Of a stretch of DNA of 64,000 bases, positions 48,425 to 61,133 are shown piece by piece (within the stretch, counting starts at the first letter, position 1; each line of letters starts with the position of its first letter). Where the stretch lies: positions 2,805,647 to 2,869,646 of the forward strand of contig JABBOT010000006.1 of assembly GCA_016165875.1 (NCBI GenBank), in the 5' to 3' direction. The DNA is from Acanthopleura granulata. Its lineage: Eukaryota > Mollusca > Polyplacophora > Chitonida > Chitonidae. The position numbers and the translations under genes are program-made. Below the pieces are notes generated by a model. That model saw only the letters and a list, made by a program, of their open reading frames with translations. It was not told the DNA's origin and did no database searches.

Positions 48425-51400
48425 CTAGGACGTTAAATTCTCCATCATAGAGTTGGCCTGTTTTAAATCTGAAAACAGAAAACATTTGCTCATAAGATCT
48501 TATATCAAGAATGACATCTTTCATTTTGGAAATGCCGGTGTCTGAATGGTTTTAACTTATTTGACTGGATTTGGATGTAATGCTGTACTGAGAGTAAAAA
48601 TCTTGATTGGGGTCGCGCTTATGGGGGTAGAAGAAACAGACAGTGCCCTGAGAAAGGCCATTTTCTTTGCCAGGTTTAGGACTAACATTCTGGCTTGGAG
48701 CCAACATGGCCTCCGTGACTCAGGCGGTTAGCATGCTAGCGCAGAGCAATCACCTAAAAGCCTGCCACAGATGTGATCGCTGTGAGTAAAAGGCTCCCTC
48801 TGCGGCCGTACCTGGGAAGGTCTGCCAGTAACCTGCGGATGGTCGTGGGTTTCTGCCGGGCTCTGCCTGGTTTTCCCCATGTCGTATAAGTGAAATATTC
48901 TTGAGTGCAATGTGAAACATCAATCAAATAGATAAATAAATAAATAAAGCCAACATTAATTTTGCACGCCAGTTAAGAATACTGCCTGACTTCAAGCAAT
49001 GAAGGAAGAGTTCACTGTGGCATATAACTAGCTTTCTGCATTTTGCAAAAACTGTCCGGAAACACAGGGTAAAGTGTAGCACCCATTCCAGTTTTAATTT
49101 CGGAGACAAATGTAGCAGACTGCTCTAAATCACTTAAGATTTTCATTCTTGACAAAGTTGTATATTTTCCGTGAGCCTGAGAGTTCCAGTGATTTTAAAA
49201 CATTGTTTTCAGGTTTGTTGGGATGGAGGTTGGTATCCTGCTGGAAAAATGTAAGTCTTAGCACCAAAATATTATTTCATGATGCCAATTTCCCATGAAA
49301 AAAGCAGTTTTGGAGTGAACTTTAAGGTTCACTGCCAGGAATGACTTTTTCACTATGATGCACACTTAAGCATCCTGACTGTCCACTATGATGCACACTT
49401 AAGCATCCTGACTGTCCACTATGATGCACACTTAAGCATCCTAACTGTCCACTATGATGCACACTTAAGCATCCTACCTGTCCACTATGATGCACACTTA
49501 GGCATCCTGACTGTCCACTATGATGCACACTTAAGCATCCTGACTGTCCACTATGATGCACACTTAAGCATCCTGACTGTTCACTATGATGCACACTTAA
49601 GCATCCTGACTGTCCACTATGATGCACACTTAAGCATCCTGACTGTCCACTATGATGCACACTTAAGCATCCTGACTGTCCACTATTTACTGGAGCACTC
49701 ATTTTGTCACTCTCAGAGCTTCCCGTGTACCGCTGTAATTGTGATGTTGTGAAGTTGAAACAGTTTGCTTATTTATTTAATTTGTGTTTCACACCACACT
49801 CAAGAATATTTCACTCATTTGACGGCAGCCCGCTGGAGCGTGTCAAACCCATATGAACATGTATATTCCAGTAAACAACTGAACCTACAGGTATGAATTG
49901 TTTATCCTGATGAACCCTGAATTTCATGCTTATGTTCAATTTCAGCAAAGCTTTTTCCAAATTAAAGTAAAAGAAAGCTCATGACTGAGGTACTGTTCAT
50001 TAAAAAGATTATAAAATTCCTTCATAGTAAAGGAAAAACCTGTTTGAAATTTTGTGAAGTGGTTGCTGAATTATCTTCGCTTCAAGTGTGGAGTATTGTG
50101 CTGCCGACTGGGGGCGTAAAGGCACCCATGCTTTAAAGCTTATGAGAGACTGACCAATCAGAGAGGTGGGAGATATCAGCAGCTTAAAAGCCGTGACATA
50201 GATGTTCTGAGTTGAATGTCAATGTAACATTATACATTATAACATTATGTCTTTTGACATTATATGTTTTAATTACAACTAGTACATGTGTGAACAACAC
50301 TGCAAAGATATTTCTGAGCTCTGTGTTGTGGTAGGAGTAAGTTTCTTGATCATTTCACGTTATATATTTACATATATACTCAAGTTTCAAACACAACACT
50401 AGCAGCTTACTTCAGTCTCAGGTGACAAGAATGTTCCGCGCTTGTAGCATTTACATCACAGCCCAGAGAGAATGGCTGCGTTTTAAGCTAGCTGACGGAG
50501 TACAATCAAATGTCAATTTCTGCTGTTGTAGTAGCTGTAAGAAAAATTGCTTTACCGAAATGAACATAATATTGTCCAAGTCTTCAGGCAAACTCAACTT
50601 AGAACAAGCTTAGGCCAGCTTTATAGCTACTTGTCAGTTATTTTTAAATAGGGGAGTTTCAAGTTTGAACTCTTTTATCGCTAAAGTTAAGAAAAGTGCT
50701 AAATGTTAGGCAACAATTTCTGATTATATTTGCTAGAACATGACTGTCAGAAAAAGTGTTACAAAGAGGTATTTATACTGGACTAGCTATGGTGAAAATT
50801 GAAGAGCTGAAGGTTTGTGAACGTCAGAAGTTACCGAAGAAAAGAAACGCCATTTGCATCTCCGGAACACAGTGAGATGGATGATCAGTAAAGAAAAGTC
50901 AACACACGTTGCCTAACATTTCCGACAAGTCATATGATATAGCAGGACTCTTTTCACCTTTAGCAGGACTCAAAACTCCCCTATTGCCTGTATGTGACTT
51001 TGGTGACCTTGACAAAACTGGTCAAGGTGAGAAGACTTACCTCTGAGGAAGACCCTGAACTTGTCTGCTGACAGGGTGAAGGCTACTGGATCTACGGCAT
51101 CCGTATCCGGGTCACGGATACGCAGGCGCAGCTGTACGCAAGGCTCATTCACATCCTACACACAGAAATCAGAAGTTCAGGTTCATGTACATGTATTTAT
51201 TCTACAGATGTACAATGTACAGTGAAACCTGCCGACAACGACACATCTAAAAACCTACATCTTGTCAATACTGACCATGTCGATTGGTTCCCTTTTAACT
51301 GCATTTACAACCCATGTTATTTTCACTGAATACACCAACACTTGTCTATTCTGAATACCAACAGGGATTTCTAGCCCCACTGTATCTAGTGCATGTTAAT

Positions 51401-54400
51401 CCACACTGTATAATCTGACACAGCGTGGTGCTGAGGGACTGCTCCAACCCTCTGTCGTCATCACTGCTGGGGGTCAGAGAGGTGTTGTCAAACACTAAAC
51501 AATGAAAACATTCTATTTGAGTTGACTTTGATTGGAACAATTCAGGATATCAAGAAATACTCCACTTTATGGTCGCATTGTTTTCCAAATTTCATTAAAT
51601 CAATCATGGCTGACCGATCTGCTCAGAAACATCGTGTGGAAATATACGAGTCCCTCACTGATGAAGTTCAACTTATTCAGTCTTTCGAGACTTTCCCTAA
51701 TACCTAAAACGACACATACCGTTTGGAGATTTACATTCAGGAACCTCCTAAGATGGAAACAATTTCACTTTGACTTGGCAAGTATGAAAAAAAGTACTGA
51801 TGTGACAAACAATGCATCATTAGTTACAGTTCTATGCATGTTTACTCATTAGCCAATTTCTTTTCTATGTAGGCCTAAACACTTAATTCAGTTTGCCTGC
51901 TTGAACAGAACTTTCGTGTACAAGGAGGCACCGGTAAATGATGCTGTTGTTGTACACGTTATACTCCACAAACTGACATCTTGTCAAAACCGACACTTTT
52001 TCGCGGAACCTGGCAAGACTGGTTTAGGCAAGTTTTACTGGACATATAAATCCCACCATTACCACCATGATCGAATACATGACGGTCGCAGATGTATCCA
52101 TGAAATTTGTCGCCAACCTGTTGTTACTCATGTTTGTACAAGCTTTCAAGGTTGTCAGTGAAGATTTTCTACCTTTTTGCATTCAAGGGCTTAGTTATGG
52201 ATTTAGCTTAGTTAACACTGTAAAGAGATTACCTTGAGTTCACTTGAGCTGATAATGTAATCCACTCTCCAGTCCACAGATTCTAGCCTTGACACTGTAA
52301 TCACACACAAAAAACAAACACATCTAGAATAGAAGAAGGATTTACTGTACTGTAACTCACACCAGGATCTGGATCCGACTGTTTGCAATCGTAAAACTTT
52401 ACTTGTCTGATTACTACTCCATACATGTAAAGATATAACAGTTAGTCAGATTTGCATCAGTTAAATGGTACCTAGCGAGTCCACAAGATGACAAACGCAA
52501 TATGACTCTACGTACTGCTTGACAGGCCTCATGAGGTAAGATATCACGGCCAAGCCTGCAGGAGCTGGATTTGAACTCACGACCTGACTGATCGATGGCC
52601 CCTGTAACAGGTAACATGTGGAAGAAGTTTAAGGTACTCACAGCGTAGACTTTTCCTCCTGAACTCTTCCTGTAGGTTAGTCAGATTGTCAGCATAGGAT
52701 CGACACAGTGCTGTGGAATGTTCTGGAAAAAAAGTCAACAGGTAAGTACAACTGTACCTGATGCAATTTTATAATAAAGCAAGAAGCACCAGTCATCATC
52801 AGACACAAAAACTGTGTCTAAAAATTCCTTAACACACTGTTGAAAAATTTATTGAATAGAATTAAATGCATTTATACTTCAATTCCAGGATGGACTCATT
52901 TATGGACCATATTTATGTTTAGGGGCATCCATGATTTCATTTCACATTGTCGTTTAAAGTTTAGAGTGTCTGATTACAGCTGGTCATCTGCAGACTGATT
53001 GATCGCTCGGTTTTAAACACTGCAGTCAAGAATACTTCCACTGACGCACTCCCTTCAGTGGCCTTGCAGTTTCATGTGAGTACAAACCCAGCGAGACGGC
53101 GCAGGTCATTCCTCACTTGTTACAGCGAACACCTCGTGGATGTACCAAGAAGGCCAGTTTTATTCTGAACTGTGTAACGCTGAAATCTTGCTTCCCTCTT
53201 CAGATAAGGCAGACACGGGCATCGCAGTTTAATCATGTTACACCTGTACGGGTAACAATCACCTACCTTTCGGTAGACCCAGCTGTTGTAGCTCGTTAGC
53301 TAACGACTCTCCGTCCACGTTGTACTTGGCAGCGCTGGACAGGATGAAGTTAAGAGCAGCTATGCTAGCCTTCACATCTCCAACCTCTGTAACACAGGCA
53401 GATTAAAAGGAACACAATGATAAATTTTACAGCAAATCGAGTTTTACGTCACACTTCAAAATAATGGAGTTTTTGGGTGCAGAACGAACACCAAGTAGAG
53501 CCCAGAGAAAAACACCAGGGTTTACCAGAAACCCCAGGTTTTGAGCCCCAGTCAAAAAGCTGAACTTCATGAGAGCTCAAAACACCCCAGCATATACTGT
53601 TACCATCAGATTCTATGCCATGCCGTGAGCCATCCTCCTGTTGTACCAGAAAATACATGTATCAGTTAATGGAAGAAGTATACTACATGTTCCCCATTTA
53701 ACTACGTACAACTGACCAATGACATTATGGATCAGAATCAAATCACCTTTTAATACAGATGTGGACAGAGGGCATACACGTACATGTATAGTTATTGAAG
53801 TAAAATTTATATTTTGTTTTTCCCATATATTTATCAAAGTGTGCATTATAAACTTGAATTTACTTGTAAACTTTAGGCTGAGTAAATGTAGGTAGTCCAT
53901 GAAAAACTCACCAAACTTTGCATCTGCTGTTAACTTGGACACTTTATCATACTGTAGAAACAAGAACAAACCACATAACATAAAAGCCTGGTTAAACACA
54001 TGCACATATACCTGCTGGAAAATCTTAAAAGGGGATTTACATTCTTTTACACAACATTAATTTCATGATTTGATTAAACTACACGTGGTCCACACATGCT
54101 GCCAGGAACTACACTGTCCATCATTTCACAAATATTACCTCATCAAAAGTTAAAGCACGGTTATGTTTTAAAGAGTCTGGATTGCTTTGTTGCGAATCAT
54201 CTTGATTATAAAGCGCTCCACCATTCGGGAGAAGCAAACTGAGCACGGAAAAACTACCCTACCTGTCATGACAAACCATAAAGTACCTTACCTTTTAATA
54301 CACACGTACATGTATAGCTTCATTCCTTCCTCTGCTGATTAATAGTTTACTTAATAATGTTCCACTATATTAACACAGTACAAGACACTGGTTGGTTAGG

Positions 54401-57400
54401 TTAATGGGTGGAGGTAACAAAGCAAGATGGAGGAAACCTTGATAGGGAAGCTTATTTCTGAGGCACCGTACACATCTTACCTGAGGAATACTTAACAGGA
54501 ATAGGCAAGTGAAAAAGGTCAATGTTCGAATGCAACATGAAATACATGTACTGTATTTAGGTGGAGATAATTCTTAATTTAATTTTGGACAGCTGTTGTC
54601 AGAGCTTACATCAATGCCTTGTCCAAGAAGATCTTTGATCACTTGAGCACACAACAGTTTCATTTTGATGGATGTCTGTAAAAAAAATCAGCACACTATC
54701 ATTAATTTATTTATTTATTTATTTCATTGGTGTTTTATGTAGTGTTCAAGAATATTTCGTTTATGCAATGGCAGCCAGCATTATGGTGGGAGGACACCAG
54801 ACACTGAGCTCGTGAGAAACCCACGACCATCTGCAGTGGGTTAGAAGACCTTCTCACAAAGGGCCAGAGAAGAAGCCAGCATGAGCTAAGCTTGATCTCA
54901 CAGCAATCACATTTGTGAGAAACGCCGAGCATGCCAGGGTCATTACACTGCCCTAAATTAACTAATGAGCTTTATCATACAGATATTTTAAATATATATA
55001 TATATATATGGTTGTTAGATTTATTTATTTATTTCACTATGGCTTAAGGTAATAGGCAACAATCTTTTACTCAAAGATGGCAGTCAGCTTTACGGGTGGA
55101 GGAAATTGGAAAGCCCTGGGTTAACCATCAAGCCTTGGCAAGTTACTGTCTATATTACACAACAGTAATGTCTCCACATGACTTATGTAGTACTTGTTTG
55201 ACTGAGGAGCTTGAATGCTTCTTATATAATGCAATGAATAATAATGCAATATCGCTGTTATAAAGGCTTTTAAACTTTGCTATGCTGTTCATAAAGGTTA
55301 AAATAGAAAAAGAACAAGAAAAAGAAAAATTGTGTTCAATGCTTAATATTGTGTACCAGTTTCATTTGATTCTGTCCTTCATTTTTGCAGTTTTGACTCA
55401 GCCCTGAGGTACTCAGGTACTGTTACGGCAATAAACAGACTGCACAAAAACCATGGAAATGGGAAACTGCACTGTACCATCAGGTTAAACCCACCAATAC
55501 AATAGTAACATGTAAAAACACAAATACAGCAATACTATGTGCTCAGCATATTTTAACAAACTCCTTCTTTTTTACAACCACAATTAGGATCCATTTCAGT
55601 ATTTTTATATTAAGAAGATAGACGGGCACAGATAAAGGGAGGTAACTCACCACTCTGGACAATGTACTGATCTCTGCCAGAACCCAGTCCGGGCAATCCA
55701 AGTCTCCACAAAATCTGAACCTCTGCCAAGTGAAAAAGCTGTTTATTCATTTACATGAAGATTACGTTGAACAACTCCACAAGGCTATTCACACTTGATT
55801 CCTTACGCCCCGTCACCGCCCGCACCACACTTTACCCCCCTTGTCGAACTCATTCTTTCATTTCTTGTCAGAATTTGCCACAAAAGATAAGATTATAATC
55901 AAATCTAGCCAAATAATGATGACAGTAATGAGAAATGAAACTGTTCTGCCACTAACACCAGTTTTCAAAAATGTTATGCCGGAAACATAGATTTTGAAAC
56001 CTGTGTGCCTCATTCACACTTTTTACATGCAATTTGCTCTATCTTTCCCATGTTATTTTTGTCAGAGTTTTCTCAAAGACACCAAGATACTCCCCTAGCT
56101 AAACCTCTAACAGGAAACATAGGAGCAAGTGTCATCTGATATTGAGCCCTTGCACATGGAGCCATATAACTGTTAGTAGCCTAACTGCTGTGAGGGATGC
56201 CTCTAGTGACTAAAAATGAAGAAATTTGCAAAGCCTAAAAAGTCTATTACAAACTACTAGGAGCTGAACCCCATACCAGCCAGCCCAACCAGGGCTGTTA
56301 TCCCTGTTTATTTTACACTCGTCACGCTGAGCTGCCTTGTGGATTGAGTGCCATTCAGCGCATATGTTGGCGTACATAGGCCTATACATGTATAGTGTGT
56401 AATTTTTTTTTTCTTGTTGTTTTATTTTCAGGATTTGTCAAACAAAGATAGCACTGCGGCTTATAGTAGGGTGCATTATCCATCCGTGGATTTAGGGGAT
56501 ATATAATTTGTTCCTTCTTTGCCCTGTATACAGTGAACATGAAACTTGAAGATAGGCCAAGTGAACTGCCAGTGGATCAACCTCTTTTCGAAAAACAAAT
56601 CTTTAATATCACATAAAATTACACTCATGGATTTAATATTTGAATTGAACATGGGTATTAGCATGGGTATTAATCAACAAAGGAGTATATCACATAACAC
56701 AAATCTGAAGTCAACGCAGGTTTTTTCTTCAAGTCCAACTCATGCTGGCTTCCTCTCCGGCAATACCTGAAAGGGTCTGCCAGCAAACAGCTGATAGTCA
56801 TGGGTTTCCCCAGGGCTGTGTCTGGTTTCCTCCCACCATAATGCTGGCCGCCATCATATAAGTGAAATACTCTTGAGTACAACGTTAAACACCAATGAAA
56901 TAAATAAATCAAAATAAATCAAAAATTTTAAAAACTATTGCTGCGTTGTGGCATGGCAATTGAAATTTAGTGCGGGCAAGCAGTTTTTATTTCTAGTTTA
57001 CCCTGAGAGCAAGCACTTTAAACAGTTAAGTTACACCACTGTCAATCCTGCAAAACATGTTCAAGAACGCTTCACCTGCCTTGAAGAAAATGGCTTTTAT
57101 GGAATGAGTCAGGCCATAAGCTGCTCATAAAAAGGTGGCATCTTTAACTAAACGAATTTCATAGTCTAGTTTCTTCATACCATCAAAATCTATTTTATGT
57201 GATATTAAAGATTTGTTCTTCGAAAAGAGGATGATCCACTGGCAGTTCACTTGGCCTATCTTCAAGTTTCATGTTCACTGTATACAGGGCAAAGAAGGAA
57301 CAAATTAGATATCCCCTAAATCCACGGATGGATAATGCACCCTACTATGAGCCGCTAAAGCTTTCTGATAGAACCATTCTTAAATCTCCATACGAATACA

Positions 57401-57741
57401 TTATTTTCTAAAGAAGAAGAGATAAAACTTGTGAACATTAATTCCGTCGTTTTGTGACAGGCAATGACTAAATGTGATCCATGTCAGTGTCAACTGTCAT
57501 TTCATCCCTACCAAGTGTCACAGGTCTATGGTACACATTGTTTGGACTTCCGTCAACATCTTCATTTTCAAGATCACCATGCATATAACGCAGTCAAAGA
57601 GTTTAGCAAATAACTTATAAGGCCTAAGAGGCATGAGACCATGCATCCGTCATACGTAAAAGGACATTTGTTATCAATAACTGTCAGATTATGCAACATT
57701 TTCGTCAGCAGAGAAAAAGAGCAGACGGTACCACCTACCAT
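48425..57741 (-). CDS. COMMD4: COMM domain-containing protein 4
   Basis: A subunit of the COMMD/CCDC22/CCDC93 (Commander) complex that works in endosomal recycling of membrane proteins; also linked to NF-kB control. Exons: 55722-55651, 54675-54610, 53951-53912, 53386-53267, 52722-52642, 52294-52233, 51155-51041, 48468-48425, all with consensus splice sites and matching phases. The product is 200 residues against 199 in the human protein. It begins [20 protein letters not shown], then [43 protein letters not shown] and [11 protein letters not shown]. The COMM domain holds [17 protein letters not shown] and FTLSADKF, ending [14 protein letters not shown]. Exon 2 opens at the Arg after the start Met, so the initiator needs its own exon. 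ATG at 57741-57739 directly followed by GTAGGT fits phase 0 but is unproven. Introns carry SINEs and a minisatellite. Confidence 0.95.
48708..48947 (+). mobile_element. Family-1 SINE in COMMD4 intron 8 with 9-bp target duplication
   Basis: AGCCAACAT at 48699-48707 and 48948-48956. Head GGCCTCCGTGACTCAGGCGG, tail AAATAGATAAATAAATAAAT. Confidence 0.9.
49353..49690. repeat. 33-bp minisatellite, ten copies plus a partial, in COMMD4 intron 8
   Basis: Units start CTATGATGCACACTTAAGCA every 33 bases from 49353 to 49650; the tenth ends at 49682. Copies are nearly identical. The unit length is a multiple of three, so the minus strand is open across it ([11 protein letters not shown] per unit). Confidence 0.97.
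49765..49835 (-). mobile_element. SINE 3' fragment
   Basis: TTATTTATTTAATTTGTGTT, CACACCACACTCAAGAATAT, TTCACTCATTTGACGGCAGC. Confidence 0.7.
54700..54955 (-). mobile_element. Family-1 SINE in COMMD4 intron 2
   Basis: Tail AATTTATTTATTTATTTATT, body CAAGAATATTTCGTTTATGC, GGTGGGAGGACACCAGACAC, then a head-like end at GTCATTACACTGCCC. Confidence 0.85.
55018..55145 (-). mobile_element. Old, diverged SINE fragment
   Basis: TTTATTTATTTATTTCACTA tail, CGGGTGGAGGAAATTGGAAA, then CCATCAAGCCTTGGCAAGTT. Weak resemblance to family 1. Confidence 0.5.
56456..57356. mobile_element. Fold-back element with arms of about 165 bp in COMMD4 intron 1
   Basis: 56456-56620 is the reverse complement of 57191-57356 with few mismatches (GTGCATTATCCATCCGTGGA; CCACTGGCAGTTCACTTGGC in the two orientations). 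The 570-bp interior contains a SINE. No coding capacity; non-autonomous DNA element inferred. Confidence 0.9.
56720..56912 (+). mobile_element. 5'-truncated SINE within the fold-back element
   Basis: TTCAAGTCCAACTCATGCTG to ATATAAGTGAAATACTCTTG and an AAATAAATAAATC tail. Confidence 0.85.
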
Positions 57742-58323
57742 GATTGGTTACATATGAAGTTAAAACCGAATAAAATCCGAAAGAGGAAGGTTAGAAATGT
57801 TTGAATATGAGACAATCCTGAAATCCAAAGATTCTGTTTTTATTTATTGGTCATAATTTAAGTCTTACCAAACTCTTTTTCTTTAGCTCGACAGATTTTT
57901 GTCACTTAAAACTTCTAAAACAGTCCTTCTTCGTATGATTTTACGTTTGAAAATTTTTGTCAACAGCGCCATCTGGTGACTGATAAATCGTTGCACATGT
58001 TGCTAAGAAAAGTCAAGCTTTAAAACGGTGTGTATGTAAAAGGTTTGGCTGGTTTCCTTACACGTATGCATTACCTGCCTAATTCTCCATCTGTCCGCGT
58101 TTCTCAGTGGCTGTCACTGTAGAACAATGTAATTTGAAACCAGACTCCTCGGTTGTATGTGCGAGGTTCTGAGACTGAACAACAGTCGTACCTTGTTAAG
58201 TTGGCCAGTCCGCCGGTTCTTTCATTTCCTGCAGATATATGATTTATGCACGTGTTACAGCTATTCATTAGTTATTGTAAAGAAATGGTGGGAAGTGTGT
58301 GTGTGTGTGTGGAGGGGGGGGGG

Positions 58324-60143
58324 TTGAGCTTAATCTAGCCCCTGCCCCAGGTTGCTATTTCAATCCCTCTTTTATATATTGGACTGACGAGATAGCATAG
58401 CCACAACGGATAGTAATGCTAGAGCATACGCGCATTCACGCCAAGACAGATAAGTCCTTTCTGAATGACATTTAAAGCCCAAAACAAGTGTCAATAAGGG
58501 AGGTCAGTGACGTCACACAAAGTGTGTTAACTACCGAGAATGCGACAACAAACTTTTAACATACCTAAATATGTGCCAAAATGGACAAGCACAAACATTA
58601 GACCACAGTGACTTAAAGCTTACCTGCTTACCTGTAAACATTGTGTACAATCGTCACTACCGACTAAAGCATAATTTGTAGACACACTTAGGTATAAATG
58701 AGAAATATGAATTTGTTATCCATTTGATGTCCTGAGATGGGAAGAAAGGAATGCTTACGCGAAGGAATGTCACGAAGTACGTCTCTATGCCCCTGTCTCA
58801 ACAAATGAAGTGATACATATTCATTGTGAGAAAAAACGCCTGAGAATGACAAGTGCATCTGACACAAGAGACCCTTACTTAGTGCTTGGTTAACATATTA
58901 GTTCAGTGTAATGACCCAGAAGTCTCTGACCAATGCAGTCGCAGTGAGTTCAAGTCCAGCTCATGCTGGAAGGTCTGCTAGCAACCTGCAGATGGTCGTG
59001 GGTTTCCCCCGAGCTCTGCCTGGTTTACTCCCACCATAATGCTGGCAGAAGTGGTATAAGTGAAATATTCTTGAGTAAGGTGTAAAACACCAATCGAATA
59101 AATAAATAAATACTTACTTACTTAGTGTGTCAGTAATAAACAGAATGAGGTTCCTGAGCAAGCAATTCATGTTCTATTCCGTACGTTGAAGCATCTGACA
59201 ATGGATATTCAGCAAAGGCAATCCATAAACTTTTGTATATAGTTTGTACAAATTATCTCCCCCTTTGGCAAACAACCTTGACCTTCGGCTAACAGGTCTC
59301 ACTGGTCACTCAGTCCCATTTTGAGATTCCTTTGATGTTTACAGTCACTTCCTTGACACAGTATGCACTGAATTGTAAGTTTTGAGCCACAGTTTACATC
59401 TGTACATGTTCTCTGTATACCATTCTTAAGGTACTTAGGTTTTATTGAACACTGTTCACTTTCATTTTCGTAAATTTGGCTCATTTTTGCACAGGCTGTG
59501 CGTCCATGAATAACTGGATTGACATGGTTTTTCGCAGACTTTGGACTGGACTGTTGGCGCCAGGACCAATGCTATGCCGCTTCAATTTTGTAACATGCGT
59601 TGATGATAAAGTTTGAATTTTTCCAACTCATTTATAACTCTTTTTGACATCATACAAAAAAGTGGAGGAACTTCGTAGTGTTAGCTGTGGCTCGGCCGCA
59701 CACACAACATATCACATATATTTCGGTGGGTAAGGGCATAAAAGCCCCAAACTCGCAATAGGGTCAAGTATTTTCCAACTAAACGACCATGATGTGCTTC
59801 TTTCAGATATAGCACGCATGGGCTGTAACAGGAACTAGAACTCTTCAACACCCATATCTGTGGTTGACACAAAATGGCCGCCTCTCAAGCCATGACACTT
59901 TCGCAAACTTTGGGCTGTTGTGCCACTAACAAGTGGAATATGTGCGGGATATTGTGTGTGCTCGTGAGCTGAGAGGTGAGACCCTCAGTTGACATCTGTT
60001 TTGGGCTGCAAATGCTGTTCTGAAAGGACTTATCTGACTTGGTGTGAAAGATTGTAAGCTCTAGCATTGCTTCCCGCTATGGCTATTTCAATCCCGCAGT
60101 CCAATGTATGAAATATGGATTGAATAGCAACCTGGGGCTAGAT
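58324..60143. mobile_element. Inverted-terminal element, larger copy
   Basis: Left end contains CCCCAGGTTGCTATTTCAAT; right end GATTGAATAGCAACCTGGGG, then CTAGATT. Interior blocks (CACACAACATATCACATATA; CATTCACGCCAAGACAG) recur inverted near 59940 and 60040. It lies between COMMD4 and MRPL9. Carries the SINE at 58884-59112. Confidence 0.75.
58884..59112 (+). mobile_element. SINE inserted in the inverted-terminal element
   Basis: CTTACTTAGTG is present on the left (58874-58884) and again just after the AAATAAATAAATACTTA tail (about 59117-59127). The tRNA head is shortened; a 20-base body deletion follows TCATGCTGG. Confidence 0.82.
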
Positions 60144-60583
60144 TAGCCACGTTGCTATTTCAATCCTTACTTCATATACTGGACTAACAGGATATCATAG
60201 TCACACCAGGAAGCATTGCTAAAGCTTACATGCTTTCACACCAAGAGTTCTCGTTCCTGTGACAGTGCATGAGCGCTAAACTTGTAAGAAGCACATCATG
60301 GCTGGTTAGTTGTAAAATTTTTGTCCCTATCACGAGTTTGGGGCTTGCTTGCCATTACCCTTTGGAATATATGTGGGATGTTTTGTTTGCAGCCAAGCTA
60401 AGAGGTAACAGTCTCAGTTGACACCAGATTTGGAGAGCAATCTTCGTTCAGAAAGGACATATTTGACTTGGCATGATAATGCCTAAGCTTAACAAGTAGC
60501 ATTGCTTCCCACTATGACTATGAAATCCTATCAGTCCTGTATATAAAATAGAGATTGAAATAGCAACCTGGGGTTAAGCTTAA
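60142..60583. mobile_element. Inverted-terminal element, 440-bp copy adjoining the larger one
   Basis: Left GTTGCTATTTCAATCCTTAC, right GATTGAAATAGCAACCTGGG. Internal similarity to 59935-60060 (GACACCAG/GACATCTG, GAAAGGAC, CATTGCTTCCC). Confidence 0.8.
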
Positions 60584-61133
60584 TCATATTTATTTACAGA
60601 AAATAGGGTTGCAATTCAGAAGGATTTGGATTTTCTTCTGGCTAATGAAAACGGTTGACATCTTTTAAAAACATTACGATCGAGAGAAAAAAAATTCCAT
60701 CAATGCCTTAATGAAAACTTTGATTACGACCCTGTTTTGGAGGGTCAATGAGGTTAAGTCCAGTGAACTTATTTTAATGATGGCCTTAGTAGTTGTGAAT
60801 CACTGTGTTTTTGGGGCGTTGAAGGAGAAGTTATAATAAATAAGATAAGAAGATATGATAAATTTTTGAGGGTCATGAGACCATGGATTTGATGTACAAT
60901 GCCTCTGTCTATCTGTTATGATTCCTGCCTATGTAGAAACGTTAAAACATTATGGACAAAAAAACAAAATATGTGCACATAGATGTCTTAAAGTTTGAAG
61001 AAATATGCTTATACAGAATTGTCATTGATTGGCCAGGGTGAGAGATTAAGCTGGATTTTAGGTATGGTACATTTATCCAGTGACTTGGATAAGCAAATGT
61101 TACAGTGAAAACTATGTTTGTTTTTAAGTGACC
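60584..61133. other. Presumed upstream region of MRPL9
   Basis: No feature recognised; promoter by position only. Confidence 0.4.

Noticed and set aside
49322..49702. 126-codon minus-strand frame with perfect 11-residue repeats
   Set aside because: It is the translation of a 33-bp minisatellite lying inside a COMMD4 intron; openness follows from the unit being a multiple of three with no stop.
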